A model generated the notes under the pieces. That model saw only the letters and a program-made list of their open reading frames with translations. It was not told where the DNA came from and did not search any database. 64,000 nucleotides of DNA from Episyrphus balteatus (lineage: Eukaryota > Arthropoda > Insecta > Diptera > Syrphidae), in assembly GCF_945859705.1 (NCBI RefSeq), contig NC_079134.1, positions 88,489,664 through 88,553,663 of the forward strand, read 5' to 3'. Below are positions 1-10,472 of the stretch, piece after piece. The translations under genes and the position numbers were made by a program. Numbering within the stretch: the first letter of the stretch is position 1; each line of letters opens with the position of its first letter.

Positions 1-188
1 GCGTTAATTTACGCAGCTAGAGACTACCGACTAGGCTTGTGTAGTTCGCGAACGAACTAGTTCAATGAACTAGTTCATCTTGGTGAACAAGTGAACTTAG
101 TTACTTTGTTCAATTTAGTTCGCAAATAGTGAAAAAGATTTGTTTCATAAAACTTAACAGCATCCTAAAGCAGTCGTAATATGACTAC
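1..188. repeat. AT-rich DNA with clustered GAACTAGTTC motifs
   Basis: There is no gene here. Between about 50 and 130 the palindromic decamer GAACTAGTTC and close variants recur. A similar cluster lies at 1510-1600, partly in the opposite sense. This resembles subterminal repeats of a DNA transposon spanning roughly 1-1600, but clean termini and a target-site duplication could not be fixed. Confidence 0.35.
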
Positions 189-931
189 GGTGACCATCCG
201 TCCCGGTTTACCCGGGACTGCCCCGTATTTCTACAGCTTGTCCAGGGTTTTTATTTTAGAAACCCGGGACGTTTAAGTGTCCCGTATTTTGTAATTTGTC
301 CCGGGATTGTCCCGTATTTGCACAATCTTCGATTTTTTTAAATTCAAAATTAAAAACAAAATTATATGGAAAACAAGAACAAGAAAACAGTGGTTGGAAA
401 TTAAAAGTTTTTCTAATTTTTCGGATCAAAGCTTTAAGCTTAGTACACTGCTGAATCAAAACGAAAATTTTAACAAGTGAAAAAACTCTGTAGGAGTAAG
501 AAAAGTTACCTGGACAGCTAAATGTGAGTGACAAACGACAGAAAACTCCAAATATTCTAGCACTGGTAAGAATTTCGTTGGTTAAGCTGCGTAGTAAAGT
601 GCAACGAAAAGCAAAATTTTCGTTGCGCTGGTTTTATATGAAAATTTTCGTATCGCCTCTAGACTAGGCTTTAGTTTTTAAAATTTTTCTTCAATTTTTT
701 AGTTCCAGTCTGTATTTTTCGGGTTGAAAAGCTATACCAGGAATAGTTTTTTCGAATAATGGAGAACATACATATGGAAGAGTAAAGCTACATGAATTTC
801 ATTAAAAAAAATTTTTTTTTTGAAAATTATTATTTTTAAAGCGATTCAACAAATTTTTTATCCGTCCCGGGTTTCGCTTCTAAAAATATGGTCAACGTAA
901 ATATGACATTACAAAACAGCTTGTGGTCACC
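189..931. mobile_element. MITE-like element with GGTGACCA / TGGTCACC ends
   Basis: The ends are inverted: GGTGACCA at 189-196 and TGGTCACC at 924-931. Both subterminal parts are rich in CCCGGGAC / GTCCCGTA-type words, and a CCGTCCCGGG word recurs near the right end. No transposase is encoded and no clear target-site duplication was found, so this is probably an old non-autonomous element. A divergent sequence rich in ACGAAAATTTTCGT words (540-665) lies inside it. Confidence 0.45.
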
Positions 932-1604
932 TTACATTATCATTTTTTTTTTATATATTTTTTGGGTGAAAGGAAGTCCCATCAGTATAGGGAATTTTTA
1001 AATTTGGTCCTTCTCTCCTTGTCTTATACGACGACAGCGCCCTTTTAACCCGACAGACGTTAAAAGAAGGAGTACAGAAACCAAAGTGCATATGAAATTG
1101 CATCCAATTCTTTGTTGAGCGAAATCAGTTCTTCTGCTGTGCCTCAAGATTTAGATGTAAAACAAAAGGTCGCTTGTGCCAGTATCAGCGTTTCTTCTTC
1201 AAGCACCACTTACTCTTATTTCTGAGCAAGAACAAAAAACAAGTAGCATCTTGGTTCTTGCATTACTATGATTTTGATTTAATGAAAGCAAAACGTACTT
1301 CTTCGAGACTTTCGTAAGGAACCAGAAAGTTCGACAAGTAATGAACGAAATTAAGAATTTTTATAGAAAATAAAATATGTATATATCTGTTATTTTTAGG
1401 GTGTATTTGTTTTATTATGTAGAATGCGTCAATTTTACATAAACTTGGATACAGTTTGTACAAACTAATTTTGTTTTTTAATTCTAACAAAACCGGAGTG
1501 ATTAAAATAAATTGAACTAAAATGAACTAGTTCAGAATTAGTTCAGTAGCGTGGTTTGAACTAAAGTGATCGATCACTCAAATGAACTAAAGTGCCCAAC
1601 TCAA
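932..1604. other. unassigned AT-rich DNA
   Basis: No gene is supported. The stretch ends with the second cluster of GAACTAGTTC-like motifs (1510-1600), directly before recognisable gag sequence begins. This suggests the gag of Gypsy-A is truncated on its 5' side by whatever element carries these motifs. Confidence 0.3.
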
Positions 1605-2768
1605 CTACCTACGCAATACTCGTTAAGTATTCAGAGGCAGTCCAAAGACTTCAGGATAAAAATTATAAGAGAAATGCAGGAGCTGAGAGCCGAACTCAAT
1701 AATATTCAAAAAAATCGTTTGAGTTTTAATTGGAGTCAGCTCGAGTTCGAAAGCGTAAACGAACGGGCCGAAGAAGATATTTCAAAACTAAACTTCGAAA
1801 TCTATATACTTCGGTCGATCCTCACTAAGACAAACACTGAGTTTAAGTCTGCCCAGAAGTCTGTGGCAGATAAAGAAGGGGACCTAGGGAAGTTACGTGG
1901 TTTAGAATTAGAGCATTCCACGGAATTAGGGGATTAAAAATACAAAATAAGAAATAAAAAAGAAAAACTAGTCTTATTGCAATTTCCTGAGAATTTAAAT
2001 ACTGTAGAAAAAGAAGATAAGTCCGTCATGTCACACGAAAAAATTGTTAAAATTGTAGCCCAATTGGTCCTACAGTTCTCGGGGTCAAGACACCTAACTT
2101 GTCTTGTCAAGTTTATGAGTTCTTAAATGCTTGCGCTTTGGGATTAGAATGTATCGAAGCGGAACATGAATAAATTTACGTGTCAATACTTTCAACAAGA
2201 CTGACAAAAACCACACTTTAATATCTTGAACTTATAAGGTCAAACAAACCAAGTAGCCTAAAGCAATTGGAAATCTTGATTAAAGGAACATATCTATCTG
2301 TCCGAACGCTAGATAGTGTGACTAGTGAAATTAAACAGCCTCGCCAACTAGCGACAGAAGATATACACGCGTTTGCCAGACGTTTGACGGGCCTCCAAAC
2401 AAAGGCGCACGATATAACGCATGTTACCAAACCGCAGCTTCAGCAGCTTTAAAGAAAGAACTTAAAAAACACCATCATTACCAGCTTCAAGATGGGGCTG
2501 TTGGATCCAGCTTTGCGTCAATTTATGCTGACTGTTAGCGGAGAAGACTTGCAGACACTGGCAGACACGGCGACCAAAACATCCCAGCTACTCCATCCTC
2601 AATATAGTGGTAACCTCTCTTTCCATAACACCCCTTTCCAATACAACTCCCAGTCCCAGCCACAGACAGGTAATTTGCATCATGGTAATGTTCCAAATAA
2701 AGCAATATCATCCGAGATATTAAAGTGTGGTTTTTGTAGCAAATCAAATCAGATTGCACAAAGTATGC
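1605..2768 (+). pseudogene. gag: Gypsy-A gag, capsid part, broken
   Basis: This is a frameshifted gag of a Ty3/gypsy retrotransposon, whose protein would form the virus-like particle. Three open stretches in different frames follow one another. The first (to 1937) is charged and coiled-coil-like. The second (2267-2452) has the gag-type pattern ARRLTGLQTKAHDI, and the third (2492-2768) has LDPALRQFMLTVSGEDL followed by a start of a zinc knuckle, CGFCSKSN. Stops and frameshifts near 1937, 2105, 2170 and 2452 rule out function. The knuckle is cut by the non-LTR insertion at 2768 and continues at 13160, where the reading frame runs on naturally into a cysteine-rich stretch. Confidence 0.6.
2764..2768. 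repeat. left target-site duplication of non-LTR-A (TATGC)
   Basis: TATGC here is repeated at 13160-13164. Removing everything between rejoins a gag zinc-knuckle reading frame, which supports this as the true insertion point. Confidence 0.7.
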
Positions 2769-2952
2769 AAAGCAACTAGACGTGTAATTTTCGTCCTCCG
2801 ATTGAATTCCTGTAATTTAAATAAAAACCCCAGTTCAAGTGCAAACAAAATCTAGCACGTCACTTTGTTTTGATTTTCGAACCACATCTTTGTCGTTCAT
2901 AGTGTAATATTCGGTATATTTATATTAAAACATTAATTTAAAATATTCCAAT

Positions 2953-3111
2953 ATGCCGCCAAAAGTTCTTACACGTGGCCAACTGAGCAGTGTTTCCTCT
3001 CCGAGAGATGTGGGTGCAAACAATTCAAATAGCATTGCTGACAAACTGTGGAGCCGTATGGAAAAAAAAGTTGCACACATGGATATAGAACTTCAATCTA
3101 TCGCTGGATGC
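2953..3111 (+). pseudogene. non-LTR-A ORF1 start, truncated by early stop
   Basis: An ATG in good context starts a short frame beginning MPPKVLTRGQLSS and ending after about 52 codons. The start is chosen because 5' UTR-like sequence precedes it and a charged helix follows. ORF1 proteins of this group usually run to several hundred residues with a coiled coil; here the frame is broken, with further charged helical fragments to about 3240. The usual role is RNA binding in the retrotransposition particle. Assignment rests mainly on position upstream of endonuclease and RT. Confidence 0.4.
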
Positions 3112-3639
3112 TAAACTGATTGCCCTAAAAGATCGCCTAAATGCCCGAATAAGTGAAAATAAATTGTTTGTAGGGCAAAACTAAAAAAAACACTTAAAGA
3201 TGTCAAACTATTGGAGCTCATCGTCGACCAACTTGAAAGAGAGAAGATCGGTTGTGATGGTCACACCAAGATTTCTTTCTTAATTTCTTTTGTTTTGTTC
3301 AAGTTACTTCAGTTCAAACAGTTGTCATATTTTATTTGTTGTACTTTTTTCATGTTTACAATGTATATATTTCCGATTCCATCCTCGCTGTAGACTCATG
3401 TTTCTATAATGGGCAGCAGCAATAATACTGGCTTTCACAGTATGAACGAAAAAAAAATTTCTTTTAAATACCTACTTTATGTAAAAGTCATAATGGTTTA
3501 CATAAATCTGTCACATAAATGCTCAGAGTCTTGTTTATAATTTTGATGAGTTTAGGATGATATTTGACTGTAGTTTAATAGATATAAACTTGGTTCTATC
3601 CCTCTAAGAACAGTGGTCTTTTTTCCCTTACTGGATTAA

Positions 3640-4234
3640 AAAAAAACCTTATAGAGTTGAACGAACTCGTACTACTGGAGGAGGCGTTAAAATCATATCG
3701 GGTCTTGCCATGTTAAGTGTTCCGATGGCAACGGGGCTTGTGATTATTATTTCATTGATATATTCGATGGCGACAATAAATGCAGTATTGGGACAATCTA
3801 TATGCCACCATGCATAGCATGTTATCTGTGGAGATTTAAACATAAACCTTCTTTTGCCAACTTCTAATTGTTTTAAAACATCTATGAATTCGCTTGCACT
3901 CCCTTTCATAAATAATAATGAACATACTCATTTTATGCCCGGTTGTTCTGCATCACTGCTTGATGTTCTTATTGTTGGTGATATTAAATTCGTTATGTGT
4001 TTGAGTCAGTTATCCCTTCCTTTGTTCTCATATCATGATCTTGTTTTTGCTACATTTGATATATTCTTTGAAATAAAATTATCACAATCCTTCCAGTTTC
4101 GTGATTTTCGAAACATCAATGCTGAATATCTCTTCTGTGATTGTTCATCTATTGATTGGTATCCAATTTTTATGACATCTGACGTTAATAAACAAGTTGA
4201 ATTTCTTACTTCTACAATTGATTTAACTTTTTAA
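3640..4234 (+). pseudogene. non-LTR-A endonuclease (APE-type) remnant
   Basis: This is a degraded apurinic-like endonuclease domain, which would nick the target DNA for target-primed reverse transcription. Visible landmarks are a CGDLNINLL-type block near 3830-3855 (the GD(L/F)N motif), SLLDVLIV near 3955, and SYHDLVFATF near 4040, matching the usual SDHDL catalytic block with S-D replaced by S-Y. The best frame is open from 3854 to 4234, with stops and frameshifts upstream. After 4234 the linker to RT continues in another frame (WLSHEILNAIKRRD near 4285). Confidence 0.6.
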
Positions 4235-4499
4235 TAAACATGTTCCTATAAGAACTCGTATCATAAAACCTCGCGATTGTCCATGGCTTTCACATGAAAT
4301 CTTAAACGCAATAAAAAGAAGAGATGTTTTGTACCGCCGCCGATGTAGACGCTTCGGTTGTCCGGCAATGCTGAAGAATTTCAAAATCTCAAGTAACCTT
4401 GTTACAAAGTTAATAAAATCTTCAAAATACTCCTATTACAAAAACAAATTCAATGTCAATCGATCTTCTTAGTATCTTTGGAAAGAAGTTAAAAAATTT

Positions 4500-5372
4500 G
4501 GTCTTCAAAAAGGAAGTCCTATTTGTGATGACAACATCGATGTAGAGGAGATGAATCGCAAATTCTCTACTCCTCCTATACTATTCACAAATAGGTATGA
4601 TGGCATTAGTCAGAATGATAGAGAAGATGCATTTTCTTTAGACGCAGTAGATGAATATCAGGTGCAATAATTTCTATTAAATCCAAGCCCTCTGGACTAA
4701 ATAATATTAATCCGGATTTTGTAAAAAAATCCTTTACCATTCATTCTTCCGCAAATAACACACACTTTTAACACCATAATAATGACTTCCACCTACCCTG
4801 CTTTGTGGAGAAAATCAAAAATCATTCCTATACCTAAACAAGGAAACAAGAGCGAATATAGGCCTATAGCTATTCTCCCATTTTCATCCAAGGCTTTTGA
4901 GGGTATCATTAGCAACCAAATAAAAAACAATATTAAGGAAAAACATCTTCTTAATCCTCTGCAATCAGGATTCCGATCAGGACACAGCTGCACTTCAGCC
5001 CTAGTCAAGGTCACTGATGATTTATGACAAGCTTTAAATAACAATTTAGCTTCTGTGATAACCCTACTTGACTTTTCGAAAACATTCGACTGTGTAAACT
5101 CTAATCTTCTCTGTGATAAACTGACAACACAAATCAATTTCTCTAACAGTACTAAAAATCTCATTTATTTGTATTTAAATAATCGTGTGCAGGCTGTTTC
5201 GTGCAATGGTAAAATGTCTTGGTTACTTCCTGTTCTTATCGGTGTGCCTCAAGGATCAATCCTTGGGCCTTTGCTTTTCTCCTTGTTTATCAATGATTTA
5301 CCTTCAGTTTTGTCTCATTGTCAGTTTCATGTTTATGCGGACGATGTCCAATTATATTTAAGCTTTCCTTAA
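4500..5372 (+). pseudogene. non-LTR-A reverse transcriptase, N-terminal and central part
   Basis: This is the reverse transcriptase that would copy the element RNA at the target site. Motifs read in order are KIIPIPKQGNKSEYRPIAIL (4820-4880), LLNPLQSGFRSGHS (near 4950), TLLDFSKTFDCVN (near 5065, motif A with D), GVPQGSILGPLLFSLFINDL (near 5240, motif B) and YADDVQLYL (near 5335, motif C with both aspartates). An in-frame TGA near 5026 separates two open blocks (4782-5027 and 5055-5372). The frame ends at the palindrome insertion; the thumb region resumes after 7950. Confidence 0.85.
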
Positions 5373-5380
5373 TAGTAGGA

Positions 5381-7945
5381 GATCCCGCCATAGGACGACC
5401 TACCCTCATCGTTATACCAGTTGAGAGTTATATTTTCTGAAAGCTAGTGTCTTAGGAAATAAATTGCACATGGGTTGCCAAGCGATATCCTGTCAAGGCA
5501 TAGGGTTGCCAGGCCTTAGAGTTCATTTTTGCAAATTTTTGAAAATGCGACCCTGCCTAAATGGCAAGCCTAAGAGTTATAAAAAAAATATAATGTCATA
5601 GGAAATTTAATTTAATAATTTTGATTTTTAGGATTTTTTAAAATTTGAAGTTTGAGTAGGGTAAACAAAGGCGAATTTAGAAAAAGGGCAAAAATCTATT
5701 TTCTAAACAAAACGTGATAGAAATAAAATTGAAATTGGATTCGATAGATATTATAAAAATATAAAAGCCACACATACAACACAAAAATGTAAAAAATCTA
5801 CAACTCGAGATATAGTCTTTTTAGAGTCATGATACTCCAATTCGATATTTGAGAAATAATTCACCAAAAATCAGTTTTAAATTTTTTTTTAATATTTTTT
5901 ATTTGATAAGTTAGAAAAAATAAAATAACTTGACACGTATCTGTCAAATTTTTAATTTAACTTACCGTTTTTGCGGGGGGATTTTTTGAAAAAGTCCTTA
6001 TTTTCATATTTCAATATATTAAAGGAAAAAATCCCGTTATAGGACGACCTATCTACCTCATTATACCAGTTGAAAGCTATATTTTCCTAAGGGTAGTGTC
6101 TAAAGAAACAGTTTGCACATGGGTTGCCTGGCGACATCCTGTCAAGGCATAGGGTTGCCACGCTTTAAAGTTCATATTTTGAGTTTTTTTGACAACGCCA
6201 CCCTGTTTATATGGTAAGTGTTAGAGGTGTAAAAAAAATTTATGTCAGAGAAAATTAAATTTAAAAATTTGAATATTCAGGATTTTTAGAAATTTGACAT
6301 TTTAGAAGGGGAAACTGAGGTAAATTTAAAAAAAGGTCAAAAAGCTATATCCTTAACAAAGAGTGGTAGAAAAAAGATTGATACTGGAATCGATAGATAT
6401 TGTTAAATTATATAAGTCACACATACAAACCAAAAATGTAAAAAATCTGCTACTCGAGATATGGACGTTTAAAAGTCAAAACCGTGAAATTCGATGTTTG
6501 AGAAATAATTCACCAAAAATCAGCACGAAAGGTATTTGAAATAATGTTTATGTTATTAGAGAGCATAAATAAAATAACTTGACACGTATCTGCCAAATTT
6601 TTGATTTGACTTAGTTTTTGGTTCCTGTGTATTTTTGAAGAATAACACCGAAACAGTGAATTGAATTGTAAAAATCTGTAATTCTTCAAAAATACACAGG
6701 AACCAAAAACTAAGTCAAATCACAAATTTGGCAGATACGTGTCAAGTTATTTTATTTATGCTCTCTAATAACATAAACATTATTTCAAATACCTTTCGTG
6801 CTGATTTTTGGTGAATTATTTCTCAAATATCGAATTGGAGTATCATGACTCTAAAAAGACTATATCTCGAGTTGTAGATTTTTTACATTTTTGTGTTGTA
6901 TGTGTGGCTTTTATATTTTTATAATATCTATCGAATCCAATTTCAATTTTATTTCTATCACGTTTTGTTTAGAAAATAGATTTTTGCCCTTTTTCTAAAT
7001 TCACCTTTGTTTACCCTACTCAAACTTCAAATTTTAAAAAATCCTGAAAATCAAAATTTTTAAAATTAAATTTCCTATGACATTATATTTTTTTTATAAC
7101 TCTTAGGCTTGCCATATAAGCAGGGTCGCATTTTCAAAAATTTGCAAAAATGAACTTTAAGGCCTGGCAACCCTATGCCTTGACAGGATATCGCCAGGCA
7201 ACCCATGTGCAAACTGTTTCTTTAGACACTACCCTTAGGAAAATATAGCTTTCAACTGGTATAATGAGGTGGATAGGTCGTCCCATGACGGGATTTTTTC
7301 CTTTAATATGTTGAAATACGAAAATAAGCACCTTTTCAAAAAATCCCCTCGCAAAAACGGTAAGTTAAATTAAAAATTTGACAGACACGTGTCAAGTTAT
7401 TTTATTTTTCTTAACTTATCACATAAAAATTATTTAAAAAATCTTTCATTCTGATTTTTGGTGAATTATTTCTCAAATATCGAATTGGAGTATCATGGCT
7501 CTAAAAAGACTATATCTCGCGTTGTAGATTTTTTACATTTTTTATTTGTATGTGTGGCTTTCATATATTTATAATATCTATCGATTCCAATTTCAATTTT
7601 ATTTTTATCACGTTTTGTTTAGATAATAGATTTTTGCCCTTTTTCTAAATTCGCCTTTGTTTACCCTACTCAAACTTCAAATTTTAAAAAATCCTGAAAA
7701 TCAAAATTATTAAATTAAATTTCCTATGACATTATATTTTTTTTATAACTCTTAGGCTTGCCATTTAGGCAGGGTCGCATTTTCAAAAATTTGCAAAAAT
7801 GAACTTTAAGGCCTGGCAACCCTATGCCTTGACAGGATATCGCTTGGCAACCCATGTGCAATTTATTTCCTAAGACAACTAGCTTTCAGAAAATATAACT
7901 CTCAACTGGTATAACGATGAGGGTAGGTCGTCCTATGGCCGGATC
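5381..7945. mobile_element. giant palindromic foldback element, ~2.57 kb
   Basis: Two ~1.26-kb arms (5381-6643 and 6681-7945) are inverted copies of each other around a 37-nt spacer (6644-6680). Each arm has two tandem, diverged units of about 630 bp; both units start with a variant of TCCCG..ATAGGACGACCTA and carry GCACATGGGTTGCC and CAAGGCATAGGGTTGCC. No protein is encoded. It interrupts the RT of non-LTR-A between motif C and the thumb, and reading resumes just after it. The extreme ends (CCTTAATAGT / ACTATAAGG) are also roughly inverted; a TSD could not be resolved. Confidence 0.85.
6644..6680. other. central spacer of the giant palindrome
   Basis: A unique 37-nt AT-rich spacer separates the perfectly inverted inner arm ends (ATTTTTGAAGAAT on the left, ATTCTTCAAAAAT on the right). 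Confidence 0.85.
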
Positions 7946-7947
7946 TT

Positions 7948-8233
7948 AGACTATAAGGGATGATCGACGATGCTATAGCTAAAATAAACATTGATTTATA
8001 CTCAATATTCGACTGGTCTACACGGAATGGACTAAAACTTATCGTCTAAAGTTTTTGAAATTTTTGGAAAACTTTCTTAAATATCGGTGCGGTTCCTTTC
8101 TCTACAAAATAATTCTTGAAATGACTCCTTGTTTGAAAAACTAGAATCTTACTTCGACCTTACACTTTTGCCACTTTGACTTCACGCAGACAGTTTTTTG
8201 TTCATGCTGTAAGACTGTGGTCTGGAATCGATT
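7948..8233 (+). pseudogene. non-LTR-A RT thumb and C-terminal domain, first part
   Basis: Directly after the palindrome the frame DDAIAKINIDLYSIFDW (7960-8010) and NGLKL continues what is expected downstream of motif C in this RT family. Near 8180-8220 the conserved C-terminal pattern SRRQFFVHAVRLWSG appears. It is cut by the hAT at 8233 and continues at 12819. The sequence between is shortened compared with intact relatives, so an internal deletion of the thumb/connection region is likely. Confidence 0.65.
8226..8233. repeat. left 8-bp TSD of outer hAT (AATCGATT)
   Basis: AATCGATT is repeated exactly at 12811-12818, immediately outside CAGGGGCG / CGCCCCTG termini. Confidence 0.9.
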
Positions 8234-8809
8234 CAGGGGCGTTTCGAGAGGAGGGTGTGGGGGGCTGCCGAGTCGGCAAATTAATAGCCAAATCATTTTT
8301 TTAACGTACGTGTCTTGTAATCATGGTTCCAAATTCTTCACATTCGAATTTTATCATTTTCCTTTAGAATTTTGAATTAAGAATTATTAAAATTTATTTA
8401 CCATACGAACCCTGAAAAGTATCTTGGATTTTGATTTTGTCAGTTTTTTATATTTTTGCAAAAATGCCATGTTCAAAGTAAAAAATTTGAAAGAAAATCT
8501 AGACGTGGAAAATCTGTACGTTTTTGATGCTTCATTGCTGATTCAAAGTACAATATAATCATTTCTACTAATAAACCTGTGGTAACAGGGGCGTATACAG
8601 GTTTGCTTCTTGGGGGGGGTCATGCCAATTTTTTTTTTTTTTTTTTTTCAAAAGTTTTGATAGCAGGCATAAACCTGAAAATGGGCTTTTTGAATTATTA
8701 AACATTAAAATTTGTGCGTCTTGCATTTCGAATCGAAAAGTTCCGAATGTAGTTCTAAAAATAACCAAACAAAAACGGTATGAGATTCGTTTAAGTTTAG
8801 CGTTAAGCC

Positions 8810-9196
8810 TTAAAGCCTAGAACGCTGCTGATGTGAAAAGAAATTTTTGTCGGTCTCCACGAGGACAACAAAATGCTTGCGAAATCTGGACCGAAAAATA
8901 CTCAAAAATTGCTAAACATAAATGAAAAAAAAAGCAAACACGCATCGCAGAAAGACATGCAATTACAAAATGAACAACAAAAACAAACAAAAAAACTCAT
9001 AATGTCATTTTTCCACACACAATGAATGTCCCCGGAAATTGTTTGTGTGCGAAAAAGAAGTTTAGACTTTCAATTTCGTTGTGCCGAACAGCGTACTACA
9101 GAACGAAAAGTTGAACGAAATTTTTGGTTTACCATTTCGTTGTTTCATTTTTGTATTGGATTTTTCGTTTCTTATCAGCAGCGTACTAGGCTTTAA
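8810..9196. mobile_element. MITE with AAGCCTAG..CGCTGCTGA inverted ends, TTAA-flanked
   Basis: The left end reads TTAAAGCCTAGAACGCTGCT and the right end AGCAGCGTACTAGGCTTTAA, near-perfect inverted repeats with TTAA (or TA) at both borders. The length is 387 bp and nothing is encoded. A diverged relative of its interior and right end (ACTAGGCTTTAG) appears near 540-680. Confidence 0.7.
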
Positions 9197-9642
9197 TTTT
9201 GACCAATTGAGGCTATCCTCTCCTAAAAATAAAATGTACTGTACGAGTGCTTCGACTGAATAATTTGCCTTAAAACAACTGTTCATTGTTTTCCGCTAGC
9301 CCAGAAAGAAATAAAAATCGTTTTTACTTAATAACAGTTTTAACTTTTGAATTAAAAGTCTTCCTAACCTCAGGCAAACGAATCGCAAAGTTTTGTAAAA
9401 AAAATTGCATTTGAAAATATAATTTTTTTAAAATTTTGATTTAAAATTGTGTGGGAATTAAAAATACCTCTATTAAAATAGTAAAGACAAGAAAAATAAA
9501 TTTGGCGATGTTTTATTCGTCCGTTTTCAGGTATTAATCAGCGGTTTACAATATAAAAAACATTCAGTTGTATTTATTAGACTAAGCCCTGCTTTTTCAA
9601 TCGTCAGATAGACTGTCAGAAGAATAAATGTCACTATAAAAT

Positions 9643-10472
9643 GGGAGCGTATCGGAATCCCGCTTTTTAAAATCCCGTTTTTCGAAAATCCCGAAAAAAA
9701 AGTTTCAAAATCCCGTTTACTAAAATACCGCTTTTTTAAATCCCGTTTTCTGAAATCCCGCATTTTATAATCCCGTCAAATCCCGAAAATCCCGATTTTT
9801 TTTTACAAAATACATGCTTAATTCACAGATAAAAAAATCATGAGAAATAGACAAAAAATTAGTAAACTGATTTTTTGCGTTGTAAAGCCCACACAATATG
9901 TACCTTCAACACATTATGAAAACGGTATTTCTTTTATAAAAACATAAAATGATTAAAGCCTTAAATTGAGTTCACACATAAAAGAAATTTCATTTATTTA
10001 AATATCAAAATTGTTGAAATGCATCCAAATATAAGTTGAATTATATTTAAATGAAATTTCTTTTGATTATGTAGTGTGTACTTAATTTAAGATGTTGTGA
10101 TCATTTTATGTTATTATTAATCTATGGGATTATCACGATTTGATTGTTCTTCTGAAACTTTAAAGTAAATATTAGTTTGTTAATTGATTTCTTTTTAGTA
10201 TCACATTCCTTACTTTTTCTTATCCTTTTTATATATTATACTTTTTGTTAAAGGTTCTAATTAAATGCGTTTAGAACAATCTCTCATTTTTTAATTTGTT
10301 TTAGTATCCCGATTTTGCAAGCAAAACAAGTTGTGGGATAATAAAAAACGGGATTATAAAAATCGGGATTTCAAAAAGTGGGATTATAAAAAGCGGGATA
10401 ATGAAAAACGGGATTTTAAAAGCGGGATTTTAAAAAACGGGAATATAAAAAGCGGGATATCGAACCCAACCC
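9643..10472. mobile_element. Foldback-like element built of AATCCCG repeats, 9-bp TSD
   Basis: A perfect 9-bp direct repeat CTATAAAAT flanks the element (9634-9642 and 10473-10481). The left arm is a degenerate array of roughly 11-13-nt units containing TCCCG (about 9650-9810). The right arm is the inverse array with CGGGA units (about 10310-10465). The middle is AT-rich. Inverted arms made of short tandem repeats plus a 9-bp TSD are typical of the FB/Galileo (P-superfamily-related) Foldback elements. No transposase is present. Confidence 0.8.

Noticed and set aside
9650..10470. Regular short repeats that could suggest a CRISPR-like array
   Set aside because: Units are 11-13 nt, degenerate, inverted between halves, without spacers of constant size, and flanked by a 9-bp TSD; it is a Foldback element.
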